The notes: generated by a model from the sequence alone, not told the origin. DNA of 64,000 bases from Entomospira culicis (GCF_028748145.1 NZ_CP118182.1:34592-98591); one strand, 5' to 3'; positions 34,132 through 44,225 are shown, numbered from the stretch's first letter. Program-made: numbers and translations.

Positions 34132-35295
34132 GTGGACATCTACGAAAAATCCCTAGAGTTACACAAAAAGTATCAAGGTAAATATCGCATTGAGAGTAAG
34201 ATCCCCATCAGCGACTTTAATGACCTCGCCTTAGCCTACTCCCCCGGAGTAGCAGCGCCGTGTAAAGTCATCGCCCAAAATAAAGACGAAGCCTACACCT
34301 ACACCGCCAAAGGCTCCACCATCGCCGTCATCTCCGATGGCAGCGCCGTGTTAGGCCTCGGCAATATCGGCCCCTATGCAGCAGCACCAGTCATGGAAGG
34401 CAAGGCCATTCTCTTTAAGGAATTTGCCGATATCAACGCCATTCCCCTCTGTCTGGATACCCAAGACACCGAAGAGATTATCCGCACCTGCACACTCCTT
34501 GCACCCTCGCTTGGCGGTATCAACCTAGAGGATATTAGCGCGCCACGCTGTTTTGAGATCGAAGAACGCCTCAAAGCCACCCTCGACATCCCTGTCTTTC
34601 ATGACGACCAACATGGCACCGCCATCGTCGTAGCTGCGGCCATCATCAATGCCAACCGACTAAGCGGGCGCTCCATGAGCGATCTTCATGTTGTCATCAG
34701 TGGCTTGGGTGCCGCAGGAGTTGCCATCGTGCGTATACTAAATGACTTAGGCGTAAAATCGATCACCGCCCTCAACTCCAAGGGCGTGGTAAACCGTAAT
34801 AATCAACCCAATGCGATGGTTAAATCGCTGTTGGATCAAGAACTTATCCTCAACGCCACCGAGAAAACCACCCTCGCCCAAGCACTCGTCGATAGCAATG
34901 TCTTTATCGGCGTGAGTGTCGCAGGGATTGTCAGCCCCGAAATGGTGCGCACCATGGCAAAAGATCCCTACATTTTCGCCCTTGCCAACCCAGAACCCGA
35001 GATCATGCCTCACCTAGCCATCGAAGCAGGTGCATTCGTCGTGGGCACCGGACGTAGCGATTTTCCTAATCAAATCAACAATGTCCTAGCCTTCCCCGGT
35101 ATTTTCCATGGCGTGCTGGCAAGTAAGGCCAAGCAGATCACCAATGAAATGAAACTGGTTGCCGTCCATGCTCTTGCCAATATCCTTACCGAACGCGAGC
35201 TTAAGCCTACCCACCTTATTCCTGGGGCGTTTGATGAACGTGTTGTACCGGCCATCAGCCAAGCCATTGTCGATATGGTAGAAAAGAGCAAATAA
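34132..35295 (+). CDS. maeB: malic enzyme, NAD(P)-dependent
   Basis: 387 residues, the short bacterial form without a phosphotransacetylase domain. It oxidatively decarboxylates malate to pyruvate. Motifs: A-L-A-Y-S-P-G-V-A near 29-37, Y-T-A-K-G-S-T near 54-60 with the catalytic Lys, F-H-D-D-Q-H-G-T near 154-161 (metal site), and the dinucleotide fold V-V-I-S-G-L-G-A-A-G-V-A near 184-195. GTG start with AGGAG 11 bases upstream. It is monocistronic, ending at the 35316-35348 hairpin. The choice of NAD or NADP cannot be read here. Confidence 0.92.
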   Translation: MDIYEKSLELHKKYQGKYRIESKIPISDFNDLALAYSPGVAAPCKVIAQNKDEAYTYTAKGSTIAVISDGSAVLGLGNIGPYAAAPVMEGKAILFKEFADINAIPLCLDTQDTEEIIRTCTLLAPSLGGINLEDISAPRCFEIEERLKATLDIPVFHDDQHGTAIVVAAAIINANRLSGRSMSDLHVVISGLGAAGVAIVRILNDLGVKSITALNSKGVVNRNNQPNAMVKSLLDQELILNATEKTTLAQALVDSNVFIGVSVAGIVSPEMVRTMAKDPYIFALANPEPEIMPHLAIEAGAFVVGTGRSDFPNQINNVLAFPGIFHGVLASKAKQITNEMKLVAVHALANILTERELKPTHLIPGAFDERVVPAISQAIVDMVEKSK

Positions 35296-35315
35296 GCGAT
35301 AAACCGAACAGCTAG

Positions 35316-35348
35316 ACCCAAGAGAGCCCTTTTTAGACTCTCTTGGGT
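35316..35348. terminator. hairpin between convergent maeB and nfo
   Basis: Perfect 11-bp stem 35316-35326 / 35338-35348 with an 11-base loop. It overlaps the last codons and stop of nfo. Neither side has a clear T-run, so it is either a weak bidirectional terminator or a 3'-end-protecting hairpin. Confidence 0.6.
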
Positions 35349-36193
35349 GATTCATCGCGTTGACTACGTAAAAATGCAATCTCCTGCGCCCAAAGGGTTG
35401 GCTCTGGCGTTTCCAAAATCAACGGCATCTCTTCTAGTCGCTTGTCTTTGGCAATCAATTGAAAAGGCGTCCAGCCAATTTCGCCTGCGCCCAAACTCGC
35501 ATGCCGATCGACGCGCGAACCGTGCGCTTTAAGGCTGTCGTTAATATGCATGCCTTTAAGATACGAAAAGCCGACCACTTCACCAAAGGTCTGCATGGTT
35601 TGATGATAATCATCTTCGGTACGTAAATCGTACCCAGCGGCAAAGATATGCGCCGTATCAATGCAGACCCCCACCCGTTGATCGTTACCTTTGAAGTATT
35701 CCAAAATCGTGGCTAACTCCTCAAAGGTCGCGCCGGTATGCGATCCCGACCCCGCTGTCGCCTCAATCACCAAGGTCGCGTATTTAGTGTGATCTAAGAT
35801 GAAGCGCATGGCCTCGGCGATGCGCGCAAGAGCAGGCGCTAAGTCGCTCTTAAGGCGCGCCCCAGGGTGAAAGTTGAGCAAGTGCAAGCCCAACGCCTCC
35901 ACTCGCTCTAGCTCATCAAGCAGACTATTGATCGATTTTTGGCGAATTTCCGGATTATCCGTTGCTAAATTGACTAAGTAGTTGTCATGCACCAAAACCT
36001 TATCCGCATCAATCTTACTTGCTACTAACGCCTCTTTAAACGCAGAAATATCCTTCTCGCTCAACGGCGGAGCCTGCCAACCACGCGGATTGCGCGTAAA
36101 CATCGCAAAGGCATTAGCATCAATTTTTTGCGCATTCTTGGGGGCATTTGCTAAGCCTCCTGCCGTAGAAACATGAGCTCCGTAGTAAAACAT
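35333..36193 (-). CDS. nfo: endonuclease IV (AP endonuclease)
   Basis: 286 residues, usual length. It incises abasic sites and oxidised DNA in base-excision repair using a three-metal centre. Motifs: G-A-H-V-S near 5-9, N-F-H-P-G-A near 106-111, I-E-A-T-A-G-S-G, C-I-D-T-A-H-I-F-A-A-G-Y-D near 180-192, H-I-N-D-S and D-R-H-A-S-L-G-A-G-E-I-G near 232-243, L-E-T-P. GGAG precedes the ATG. First of a minus-strand set, though hexokinase upstream ends 40 bases away and may be read together with it. Confidence 0.94.
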   Translation of the reverse strand: MFYYGAHVSTAGGLANAPKNAQKIDANAFAMFTRNPRGWQAPPLSEKDISAFKEALVASKIDADKVLVHDNYLVNLATDNPEIRQKSINSLLDELERVEALGLHLLNFHPGARLKSDLAPALARIAEAMRFILDHTKYATLVIEATAGSGSHTGATFEELATILEYFKGNDQRVGVCIDTAHIFAAGYDLRTEDDYHQTMQTFGEVVGFSYLKGMHINDSLKAHGSRVDRHASLGAGEIGWTPFQLIAKDKRLEEMPLILETPEPTLWAQEIAFLRSQRDESPKRV

Positions 36194-36233
36194 ATCGAGA
36201 ATATCTCCTTGCTTAAATGATTAATTTACGTAA

Positions 36234-37577
36234 TTAAAAAACATACGTCGCAATGGCTGCGCCCACTAAAGAAGCGCTCTCAACCTTGGTAAATTCAAAA
36301 TAACGCTGATAGGCACCAATGAGGATCTCTTCTTTCATCAAGCGTCTAATCTCATCTTCCAACCCATGAAACGCGTAGAAGGTTGTCCCGTCAATGGTAA
36401 TACAAATGGGCGAGGATTGCAAGAGCCCCTCTCCACTCTCTAAAATCATCGCCGAGAGGGTGGCTGCCACCACTTTGGCAACACGCTGAAGTAGATTAGC
36501 GATCAACTGCCCAGCCACCTCGCGTTGAGAGAGCGCCACTTGACTAAAGATATAGCCTAAAATATTCTCTTCGTCATGGATATTATTATAGAATTCGCTG
36601 ATGGCCTTGGTATCGAGATCATCAAGCACTGGACGCAAAAGATTCGCAACATCAGGCTCAAAGACCCCCGCCTCACAAGCAAATTCCATGGTGATAGCAC
36701 AGAGTCGTCCAAAATAAGCACCGCTCATCATCTTCTCCATAAAAAAATTGCCCGGGGTAGAGGTCTGTTGATCTAAAATGCGATCCATATCGCCCCGATA
36801 GAGCACACTAAAGCCACCTGCCTCGAGGTTGACCACCTGCGACTCCTCTAAATTGAGGTTATCCAACTTAGCAATCTTAAAGTTAGGCACCACGTACGCC
36901 ATATTCATGCCCGTGCCTAAAATAAAGCCCATATAGCTGGAGTAATGCTTCTGCTTGCTACGTAAGAGGCCACTCAAGAGCGTGGTTACGGTATCATTTA
37001 CCACCATAACGCGAGAGAGTTCACTTTCTGGGTTTCGCGCAAAAGAGGCCTCTTTAAGCGAGTGCCCCACATAACTACCAATAACCTCCGGAGCGACGAT
37101 CTCTTTGCTAAAAACCAACACCTTCCCATCGCCCTCTGGGGTACTGCGTGCAGGATAACTAAAGCAAAAGCCAACATAGCGATGCTCTTTGACTTCCTCG
37201 TCGATAATACTGGCAATTTGATCGTAGAAGGCTTGCTTGCTAATCTCTTGTCCATCGCTACCGGGCATGGGCGCTTTGGCAAAATTCTCGATGATCGGAT
37301 CACCTTTTTCGTCAAAGGAGATAACCGCTTTGCGTAAATTTGTCCCACCAGCATCCAAGACAAGAACCTTACGATGCTGGGGTAGATGGTGGGGGATACG
37401 GACATACGTAGGGAGCATCAGGAGCGAACTCTTCTTATTGCCGGCCAACCCCATACTCATGTGATGGCGAAACTTCGTCAACACCTCGGCCATATTGGTG
37501 TAGCTGGGGTGCATGTTGTGCTTGAGCAAAAATTGCTCCATCTTGGCAGAACGCCCAAATCTATCTTTCATTTGCAT
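36234..37577 (-). CDS. hexokinase (eukaryotic-type)
   Basis: 447 residues. Phosphorylates glucose or other hexoses with ATP. Motifs: phosphate-1 L-D-A-G-G-T-N-L-R-K near 74-83, F-S-Y-P-A near 140-144 (hexokinase sugar-binding segment, usually F-S-F-P), N-D-T-V-T-T-L near 196-202, and I-L-G-T-G-M-N near 219-225. This eukaryotic-type family is rare in bacteria but known in Treponema-type spirochaetes, which helps place the organism. GAGGAG precedes the ATG; an internal ATG two codons on is equally placed. Confidence 0.87.
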   Translation of the reverse strand: MQMKDRFGRSAKMEQFLLKHNMHPSYTNMAEVLTKFRHHMSMGLAGNKKSSLLMLPTYVRIPHHLPQHRKVLVLDAGGTNLRKAVISFDEKGDPIIENFAKAPMPGSDGQEISKQAFYDQIASIIDEEVKEHRYVGFCFSYPARSTPEGDGKVLVFSKEIVAPEVIGSYVGHSLKEASFARNPESELSRVMVVNDTVTTLLSGLLRSKQKHYSSYMGFILGTGMNMAYVVPNFKIAKLDNLNLEESQVVNLEAGGFSVLYRGDMDRILDQQTSTPGNFFMEKMMSGAYFGRLCAITMEFACEAGVFEPDVANLLRPVLDDLDTKAISEFYNNIHDEENILGYIFSQVALSQREVAGQLIANLLQRVAKVVAATLSAMILESGEGLLQSSPICITIDGTTFYAFHGLEDEIRRLMKEEILIGAYQRYFEFTKVESASLVGAAIATYVF

Positions 37578-37637
37578 ACTCTCATCTCCTCTCTTTCTCT
37601 TTCTTTAGTTTATTATAGCACACAAAATGAAAAAGCA

Positions 37638-38633
37638 CTACAAAATTTTCTCCCCAGAGGCACGACGCAAGCGATCGCAGAGGGCATCGCCCAAAGACGC
37701 ATCGTAATAGGCGAAAATTTCGCGCGCGCTGCTGGCATCGGCTTTTGCCAAGGTCGCGTATAATCCTTGCGCGTATGTTGTTGCATCAGAAAATATTACC
37801 GTATGTGGATAGGAAGTGAGCATCGCGCTATCTTCACCCACCTCCATAAAGATAATAAAAACATCCGAGAGATCCTTTATCCTAAAAAGATCCTCGATTG
37901 TACGAAAGAGGGTAAGCGGTTTTTGTGGCTGATAATGCGCGTACTTCATGCCGGGGCTCAAGATGGGGGAATATTTTGACGACTGGGCGCGCAACGTGGG
38001 CGCAACCTCCACCCGATGATCCCCCAAAAGATCAGCGATATCGGCTTGGGTTACCGTGCCAAAGCGCAAAATTTTCACCGTATCCGCTTGCACCAACACC
38101 ACCGTAGACTCTAAGCCCAATGCCGTACTCCCACCGTCTAAAATCGCGGGAATCAATCCCGAAAGCTGATCGTAGACCATCGAGGCGCTTGTTGCGCTAT
38201 ATCTGCCTGAAAGATTTGCCGAGGGCGCAACCAACGGCCTATCCACCGCCAACAACAACCGATGCGCCAAAGGATGCGCCGGAATACGTACCGCAATCGT
38301 GGAGAGATTTGCCTTAGCGTAGCCAGATATTCCACGCGCATGCGGTAAAATAAGGGTGATAGGACCGGGGCTAAAGGCATCGAGCAAGCTCTTGGCGAGG
38401 GGCGAGAGCGCAATATCATAATTAGCCAACTGATCGCGGTGGGCAAAGTGGCTAATCAACGGGTTATCCATCGCCCTGCCCTTAATGCGAAAAATCTGCT
38501 TACACGCCTCATCGCTGGTCGCATCACCTGCCAAGCCGTACACCGTCTCGGTGGGTATCGCCACAATCTCTTGCCTCAAAAGCAAATCCACCACCACATC
38601 TAGTTGCTCTTCCCCAAGTATCTCTGTCTTCAT
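37638..38633 (-). CDS. tsaC: threonylcarbamoyl-AMP synthase (Sua5 type)
   Basis: 331 residues: YrdC domain (about 1-205) followed by the Sua5 C-terminal domain. Makes threonylcarbamoyl-AMP for t6A37 of tRNA. Motifs: I-P-T-E-T-V-Y-G-L near 26-34, K-G-R-x-x-x-N-P-L near 51-59, P-S-A-N-L-S-G near 138-144, and the linker S-P-G-M-K-Y-A-H-Y-x-P that closes the active site in Sua5 proteins. Its promoter (TTGTCA, 17, TAAACT) predicts transcription starting one base before the ATG, so the mRNA appears leaderless. Confidence 0.92.
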   Translation of the reverse strand: MKTEILGEEQLDVVVDLLLRQEIVAIPTETVYGLAGDATSDEACKQIFRIKGRAMDNPLISHFAHRDQLANYDIALSPLAKSLLDAFSPGPITLILPHARGISGYAKANLSTIAVRIPAHPLAHRLLLAVDRPLVAPSANLSGRYSATSASMVYDQLSGLIPAILDGGSTALGLESTVVLVQADTVKILRFGTVTQADIADLLGDHRVEVAPTLRAQSSKYSPILSPGMKYAHYQPQKPLTLFRTIEDLFRIKDLSDVFIIFMEVGEDSAMLTSYPHTVIFSDATTYAQGLYATLAKADASSAREIFAYYDASLGDALCDRLRRASGEKIL

Positions 38634-38640
38634 CGCCTAT

Positions 38641-38669
38641 AGTTTATCCATTTACGCACATTTTGACAA
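38641..38669 (-). promoter_or_regulatory. tsaC promoter, predicted leaderless
   Basis: On the minus strand, TTGTCA (38664-38669), 17 bases, TAAACT (38641-38646). The expected start is 38634, directly before the ATG at 38633. The -10 box is weak (4 of 6). Confidence 0.5.
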
Positions 38670-38776
38670 TCCTTCTTGCAAAAGAATAAAAAAGAAAAAA
38701 TTGATCTTTACTTCTTTGCATTTTGTCGATATAATAAGAGAGAATCCAAACAGGCATTCGGCAAGGAGAGGCAAGC

Positions 38777-39046
38777 ATGATAGAAGATATCTTTTTAATT
38801 TTGAAGTTGGCAAGCCAACCTGCCATGATCGGCGCGTCGCTAATCTTTTTACTCTTTCTCTTTATGCTCTTGCGCATTGTTGCCAGGCCAAACGAACTTG
38901 CCAAAATCAAGAAAAAGCCCAAAGGTGCATCCATGGCGCAAAAAATCCAAAGCGTCAAAGGCGCTCTGCCCAAAGCGCGTCCTGCTCCTGCCAAAGAACA
39001 GACAGAAGAAGACGAGGACGATCTCGATGACGAAGACGTCTCCTAA
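38777..39046 (+). CDS. small single-helix membrane protein
   Basis: 89 residues. One membrane helix near 16-38, then a basic stretch (residues 46-70, Lys-rich with Ala-Pro) and a very acidic tail (E-E-D-E-D-D-L-D-D-E-D). AAGGAGAGG lies upstream of the ATG. Function unknown. 153 bases upstream of gyrA. Confidence 0.6.
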   Translation: MIEDIFLILKLASQPAMIGASLIFLLFLFMLLRIVARPNELAKIKKKPKGASMAQKIQSVKGALPKARPAPAKEQTEEDEDDLDDEDVS

Positions 39047-39100
39047 GCCTTAACCCAAAAAAGAGCTCCTAGCACCTCACCCCCTCATTTATAGCCACTC

Positions 39101-39129
39101 TTTACCCTTTTTACAAAATATGTTATAAT
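39101..39129 (+). promoter_or_regulatory. gyrA promoter
   Basis: TTTACC (39101-39106), 17 bases, TATAAT (39124-39129), giving a leader of about 64 bases with AAGGA before the ATG at 39200. Confidence 0.68.
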
Positions 39130-39199
39130 ATAAAGGGCTTTCTTTGCTCTCATCAGCTAAGCTAAGCCGAGGACTTCACTTCTATCAAGGATACCAGAT

Positions 39200-41719
39200 A
39201 TGCACGAAGAGAATATTGTTAATGTTGCCATCGAAAAAGAGCTCAAAGAGGCCTACCTCACCTACGCGATGTCGGTTATTGTCGCGCGCGCCCTTCCCGA
39301 TGTTCGCGATGGCTTAAAGCCGGTGCATCGTCGTGTTATTTACGGCATGAGTCAGCTCAACCTAGAGCGCCGCACCAAGTGTGCTAAGATTGTCGGTGAT
39401 GTCATGGGTTCCTATCACCCCCACGGTGATGCCGCCATCTATGACACCTTAGTGCGTATGGCGCAAGACTTTAGCCTACGTTATCCCTTAGTAGCGGGTG
39501 AGGGAAATTTTGGCTCTATCGACGGCGACCCAGCTGCCGCCATGCGTTACACCGAAGCAAAAATGGCCAAAATCGCCGAGACACTGCTACGTGATCTCAA
39601 AAAAGAGACCGTCCCCTTTATCCCCAATTACGACGGTTCGACCACCGAGCCCACCGTTCTCCCTGCGGCGCTTCCCAACCTTCTGCTTAACGGATCCACC
39701 GGTATCGCCGTAGGTATGTCGACAAGCATGGCACCGCACAACCTCACCGAGGTGGGTAACGCCATCATCGCCACGCTGGACAACCCCGAAATCACCATCG
39801 ACGAATTACTCACCCACATCAAAGCCCCCGACTTTCCCGGCGGTGCAACCATCCATGGCCTTGCAGGTTATCGTAATGCCGCCTTCACCGGCAAGGGCTC
39901 GGTGGTGGTACGGGCAAAAATCGACATCGAAGAGAGCGGTAACCGCAAGGCACTCATCATTAGCGAGCTACCCTACATGACCAACAAGCGTAATCTCTTA
40001 ATCCAGATTGCCAACCTCGTGAAGGAGAAACGTATCGACTCGATCTCCAGCATCACCGATGCCTCGGCGCAAGGCAATATCCGCGTGGTCATCGAGCTCA
40101 AAAAAGAGGCGCAACCCGATGTTACCATCAATCAGCTCTATCAATCTTCGGCACTTCAAAGCACCTTTCATATTAATAACCTCGCACTGGTCAATGGTCA
40201 ACCCAAAACCCTCAACCTACGAGAACTGATCGATCACTTTATTGCCCACCGCCACACCGTCATCACCAACCGTAGCCACTTTGAACTGCGCAAACTCAAA
40301 GAGCGCGCCCATATCTTACATGGACTAAAAATTGCCCTCGAGAATATCGATGCGGTGATTACTCTCATTAAAGAGAGCATCAACGCCAGCACCGCCCGGG
40401 AAAAGCTCACCCAAGCCTATCTCCTTGACGATATTCAGGCCAATGCTATCCTCGAAATGCGCCTCCAACGCCTCACCAATATGGAGGTGAAGAAGATCCT
40501 CGATGAGCTTCAAGAGATCCTCCAGAACATCGCCTACCTTGAAGATCTAATCGCCAATCCTGACAAAATTTACGACATTATCCGCACCGAAACCCAACAA
40601 ATTATCCAAAATTATGGCGATGCCCGTCGTAGCGTTATCGTCTTACAAGAGATCAATGGTATGGTTATTGAAGATCTCATCGAGCGCGAAGAGATGGTGG
40701 TGCTTATCAGTAAGCGTGGTTTTGTCAAACGCGTTCCCCTCTCGGAGTACAAGGAGCAGTCGCGCGGAGGCAAAGGCTCGCTCTCTGCCAAACTCGGCGA
40801 CGATGATTATGTGGAGCATCTCTTCACCGGTAGCACCCACGATATCCTCTTGGTTATCACCAGTAAAGGCAAGGGATACTGGCTCAAAATCCATCAACTG
40901 CCCCTCGCCTCTCGACAGGCCAAGGGTCGTCATCTCAATGCCATCTTTGAATTTGAAGAAGGTGAAGAGATCAGCGAGAGCGTCGTGATCGATGCCTTCC
41001 ATGAAAATCGCTATCTCTTTATGGCAACACGACGTGGCGTGGTCAAGCGCGTCGCCTTGAGTGCCTTTAAAAATGCCAAAATTCGTGGTATCATCGCCAT
41101 CGGGCTAGATGACGATGATTATCTCCACAAAGCCGTCGTGACTTCTGGCGACAATATGATTATGCTCTTTAGCCAAATGGGTCGCGCCTTACGTTTTCAT
41201 GAAGAGAAAGTACGCGCCATGGGACGCACCGCTGGCGGTGTGCGCGGAATCAAACTGCAACCAGAAGATGCTCTTGTCGGCGTAGCCGTAGAGAACCTGC
41301 CCGAGCAACAGATTCTCATTTTAAGTGAACATGGCTTTGGCAAGCGTACGCTGATGCAACACTTTACGCCTCATGGGCGGGGTACCGCTGGACAAAAGGT
41401 CGCCAATATCAGCGAAAAATATGGTAAAATCTTCTCCGCCATCGACTGCGACGACGAAAAGAGTCTCCTCGTGGTTACCGCCTCGGGAAAGACCATCAAA
41501 ACGGCCCTCTCTAATATCTCTTTACTTGGACGCACCGCCGGTGGCGTGCGCATTGTTCGTCTCGAAGAGGGCGATGATGTGGTAGGGTTAGCCATCGCCA
41601 ATAAGAGCGTAGACTTTGGTGATGCCGATGAAGAGCTCGCCCAAGATGCCTTTACCCACGCCGAAGTGATTGAAGATACCATCGTTGATGATACACCAGA
41701 GCTAGACAATGAAGAGTAA
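39200..41719 (+). CDS. gyrA: DNA gyrase subunit A
   Basis: 839 residues. Breakage-reunion domain with catalytic Tyr117 in A-A-M-R-Y-T-E, then the beta-pinwheel C-terminal domain with a GyrA box Q520-S-R-G-G-K-G526. The box supports gyrase over topoisomerase IV ParC. Together with GyrB it introduces negative supercoils. The quinolone pocket reads H-P-H-G-D-A78-A-I-Y-D: the residue equal to E. coli Ser83 is Ala, a change associated with intrinsic fluoroquinolone resistance in treponemes. The tail is acidic. gyrB is not in this window. It ends at a perfect bidirectional terminator. Confidence 0.92.
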   Translation: MHEENIVNVAIEKELKEAYLTYAMSVIVARALPDVRDGLKPVHRRVIYGMSQLNLERRTKCAKIVGDVMGSYHPHGDAAIYDTLVRMAQDFSLRYPLVAGEGNFGSIDGDPAAAMRYTEAKMAKIAETLLRDLKKETVPFIPNYDGSTTEPTVLPAALPNLLLNGSTGIAVGMSTSMAPHNLTEVGNAIIATLDNPEITIDELLTHIKAPDFPGGATIHGLAGYRNAAFTGKGSVVVRAKIDIEESGNRKALIISELPYMTNKRNLLIQIANLVKEKRIDSISSITDASAQGNIRVVIELKKEAQPDVTINQLYQSSALQSTFHINNLALVNGQPKTLNLRELIDHFIAHRHTVITNRSHFELRKLKERAHILHGLKIALENIDAVITLIKESINASTAREKLTQAYLLDDIQANAILEMRLQRLTNMEVKKILDELQEILQNIAYLEDLIANPDKIYDIIRTETQQIIQNYGDARRSVIVLQEINGMVIEDLIEREEMVVLISKRGFVKRVPLSEYKEQSRGGKGSLSAKLGDDDYVEHLFTGSTHDILLVITSKGKGYWLKIHQLPLASRQAKGRHLNAIFEFEEGEEISESVVIDAFHENRYLFMATRRGVVKRVALSAFKNAKIRGIIAIGLDDDDYLHKAVVTSGDNMIMLFSQMGRALRFHEEKVRAMGRTAGGVRGIKLQPEDALVGVAVENLPEQQILILSEHGFGKRTLMQHFTPHGRGTAGQKVANISEKYGKIFSAIDCDDEKSLLVVTASGKTIKTALSNISLLGRTAGGVRIVRLEEGDDVVGLAIANKSVDFGDADEELAQDAFTHAEVIEDTIVDDTPELDNEE

Positions 41720-41741
41720 ATCCATGTAATATAACATTTTA

Positions 41742-41780
41742 AAACAAGGGAAGTGATATCACTTCCCTTGTTTATTTTTT
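41742..41780. terminator. bidirectional terminator between gyrA and the amino-acid importer
   Basis: A perfect 32-base inverted repeat (41742-41757 / 41758-41773) is followed by ATTTTTT on the + side and by TTTAAAA on the minus side, serving both convergent genes. Confidence 0.85.
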
Positions 41781-41781
41781 A

Positions 41782-42519
41782 TTAGTTAATAAAACGACTC
41801 AAAAATTGTTTGGTGCGTTCATCTTTTGGGTTAGTGAAAAGCTCGTGTGGGGTGGTATCCTCCACGATATCGCCTGCACTCATAAAGAGCACCCGCGTAG
41901 CCACATCGCGCGCAAAACTCATCTCATGCGTAACCACAATCATGCTCAAACCCTCTTTGGCCAACTCCTTCATCACTTTAAGCACCTCGCCCACCGACTC
42001 AGGGTCCAGAGCACTGGTTGGCTCATCAAAAAGCAATAAATCGCCCTGCATACAGAGCGCCCGTGCAATCGCCACACGCTGTTTCTGTCCACCCGAGAGC
42101 GTGGTAACCTTCGCATGCGCAAACTCCGCCATGCCTACTTTACTCAAATAGTGCAAAGCTAAATCATTGGCCTCTTGCGTTGCTTTGATCCGCTTTGTCA
42201 GCAATGGCGCTAAGGTGCAATTACCTAAAACGGTATAATTATCAAAGAGATTAAACGACTGAAAGACCATGCCCATGCTCTGACGCATCAGATCGATATT
42301 CACTTGATGCGAGAGCAGATCTGTATCATGAAAAACAATCGATCCACTATCGGCCTCTTCGAGTAAATTGAGACAGCGTAATAAGGTACTCTTGCCCGAA
42401 CCACTCGATCCAATCAAGGTGAGCACATCGCCTCGGTACAACGAAAAATTGATATCATTGAGCACTTGGCGGCTACCGAAGGACTTTTTTAGACGTTCTA
42501 CGCGTAAAATTTCTTGCAT
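41782..42519 (-). CDS. polar amino-acid ABC importer ATP-binding protein (GlnQ/HisP-like)
   Basis: 245 residues. Walker A GSSGSGKST near 36-44, Q-loop V-F-Q-S-F-N-L-F near 87-94, signature LSGGQKQRV near 142-150, Walker B LLLFDEPTSALD near 162-173 and H-loop V-V-T-H-E-M-S-F-A. It drives uptake of a polar amino acid through the permease at 42520 and the lipoprotein at 43264. Its ribosome site lies inside the permease 3' end, so translation is coupled. Confidence 0.9.
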   Translation of the reverse strand: MQEILRVERLKKSFGSRQVLNDINFSLYRGDVLTLIGSSGSGKSTLLRCLNLLEEADSGSIVFHDTDLLSHQVNIDLMRQSMGMVFQSFNLFDNYTVLGNCTLAPLLTKRIKATQEANDLALHYLSKVGMAEFAHAKVTTLSGGQKQRVAIARALCMQGDLLLFDEPTSALDPESVGEVLKVMKELAKEGLSMIVVTHEMSFARDVATRVLFMSAGDIVEDTTPHELFTNPKDERTKQFLSRFIN

Positions 42520-43251
42520 TTATCGTCCCTCCTTAGCAGGACGGTTATCTAAATAACGCGCAAATCCCGTAATCAATCGCGTGAAGGTAAAGGTTAATAG
42601 CAAATAAATCACGGCGACAATAAAGTAAGACTCCGAAACAAAATAACTTTGTGAGCTGGCGGCCTTCCCGTTGTAAAAAAGTTCGCCTAATCCAATAATA
42701 CTCAAAACCGCAGAATCCTTAATATTGGTGATGAATTCATTGTTAATGGAGGGTAGGCTGTGCTTAATCACTTGTGGCATCACCACATAACGCAAAGCCT
42801 GAAAACGGCTCAAGCCCAAAGAACGCGCTGCCTCCATCTGATGATGACCCAATCCCGACATCCCCGATCGCAAAATCTCTGCCAAATAAGCCGCCGTGTT
42901 AAACGAGACAACAATTAATCCGGCAATAACGATATTTTGTGAATATTTACTAAAAAATCCATAGTAAAAGAGCGCCGCCTGCACCACCATCGGCGTACCA
43001 CGAATCACGTCAACATAAAGGATAGACAATAGGCGTAATAGCCGTCTTACCACCTTAATCAAGGGTCGATCGCGAAAGTGAATGACTTGACTCTGCATGG
43101 CAACCAAAAGAAAGCTCAACATTAATCCAAAAAAGGTGCCCACCAAGGCCAAGAGCATCGTAATCTTAATCCCCTCTAAAAAGAAGGGATAGTAATTAAT
43201 AAGGAGATAGAGCACCCGTTCAAGGGTACTCGTTGGGTTTAATAAATCCAA
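42520..43251 (-). CDS. polar amino-acid ABC importer permease
   Basis: 243 residues of the His/Glu/Gln/Arg type. Motifs: F-L-E-G-I-K-I-T-M-L-L-A-L near 19-31, D-V-I-R-G-T-P-M-V-V-Q near 76-86, and the EAA loop Q-M-E-A-A-R-S-L-G-L-S near 137-147, then K-H-S-L-P-S-I-N-N-E-F-I. About five helices. The stop codon is adjacent to the ATG of the ATPase gene. Confidence 0.9.
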   Translation of the reverse strand: MDLLNPTSTLERVLYLLINYYPFFLEGIKITMLLALVGTFFGLMLSFLLVAMQSQVIHFRDRPLIKVVRRLLRLLSILYVDVIRGTPMVVQAALFYYGFFSKYSQNIVIAGLIVVSFNTAAYLAEILRSGMSGLGHHQMEAARSLGLSRFQALRYVVMPQVIKHSLPSINNEFITNIKDSAVLSIIGLGELFYNGKAASSQSYFVSESYFIVAVIYLLLTFTFTRLITGFARYLDNRPAKEGR

Positions 43252-43263
43252 TTTATGCTCCTA

Positions 43264-44118
43264 CTACAGCTGACTAGCCGCGTCTTTTGCCACTTGCATC
43301 ATGGCGATACGCTCTTCTTCAGGGATAGTGGCGAGAATGGCATTAATGCGTTGACGCAATGCATCATCATCTTTGCGCATTCCAATAGCCGAAGCGCTAT
43401 AAGAAGCTGGAATCTCCAAGGCTTGATCGCCAGTCAGGTGAATCATGACAAAATCAGGGTTAGCGCGCACATGCTCATCGCCCACCACCAACTCAGCAAG
43501 ATAACCATCGATGACACCTGCTTTAAGCGATTGCATCAAGGCGACATAATCCGTAAGTAGTGCCGAAGATTGAATAGCAGGTAACTGCTCCAAAATCGCC
43601 ACATGGTATGTCCCTAATTGCGCGGTAATCTTGGCACCAGAAAAGTCAGATCGTTGCGTAGCTTGCGTATAGGCACCATCGGCACGCACCACAAGCACAA
43701 TCTCTTGGGTATCCTCATTGTGATAATAAGGATCCGTAAAGCTAATCGATCGCATCCGCTCTGGAGTTGCAGACATCCCCGCAATGATCAAGTCGATATT
43801 GTTGTTCTGGAGCGCTAAAATCAAGCCATCCCAGCTAATCTTCTTAATCTCAAGCTCCATGCCCAGCTCTTGCGCTAAACGTTGCGCAATCATCACATCG
43901 TAGCCGGCGGCATTGCCTTTTTGCCCACTAAAGGGATAGGTTAAGCCGGATTCCTCGCGTAAGGTTGTCCAGTTGTAGGGGGTATAATCACCTTCTAAGC
44001 CTACCACAATTTTTGTGCGAGGTTTGGAAGATTCACCACTTTTTTTTGCATCACACCCACTTAATAGCGCGATTACACTAGCGAACAAGAGAGAAAAAAA
44101 GAGACCTTTTTTCATCAT
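43264..44118 (-). CDS. amino-acid-binding lipoprotein
   Basis: 284 residues, family 3 solute-binding protein. Signal peptide with lipobox L-S-G-C (Cys22). Ligand motifs: V-G-L-E-G-D-Y-T-P-Y-N near 38-48, A-A-G-Y-D-V-M-I-A near 70-78, W-D-G-L-I-L-A-L-Q-N-N-N-I-D-L-I-I-A-G-M-S near 101-121, F-T-D-P-Y-Y. The second Met (44115) could also be the start. GAGGAGG is upstream. Promoter TTGACA-17-GATAAT at 44197-44225. Confidence 0.9.
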   Translation of the reverse strand: MMKKGLFFSLLFASVIALLSGCDAKKSGESSKPRTKIVVGLEGDYTPYNWTTLREESGLTYPFSGQKGNAAGYDVMIAQRLAQELGMELEIKKISWDGLILALQNNNIDLIIAGMSATPERMRSISFTDPYYHNEDTQEIVLVVRADGAYTQATQRSDFSGAKITAQLGTYHVAILEQLPAIQSSALLTDYVALMQSLKAGVIDGYLAELVVGDEHVRANPDFVMIHLTGDQALEIPASYSASAIGMRKDDDALRQRINAILATIPEEERIAMMQVAKDAASQL

Positions 44119-44196
44119 TTTAGATAAAACCTCCTCACAAAAAGTATGTTACTGGGAAAGACCCATAATTTCTATAAACAAATAGAAATCCAATTC

Positions 44197-44225
44197 ATTA
44201 TCGCATAATCATGCATTTTTGTCAA
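44197..44225 (-). promoter_or_regulatory. amino-acid importer promoter with embedded half-site
   Basis: On the minus strand, TTGACA (44220-44225), 17 bases, GATAAT (44197-44202). The spacer contains ATAATCATGCA (44205-44215 on the + strand). Its inverted copy TGCATGATTAT is at 44281-44291. Confidence 0.65.

Noticed and set aside
38485..39030. 181-codon frame spanning the tsaC-to-membrane-protein gap
   Set aside because: It runs antisense over tsaC and out of frame over the small membrane protein gene; composition is Ser/Arg-rich noise.
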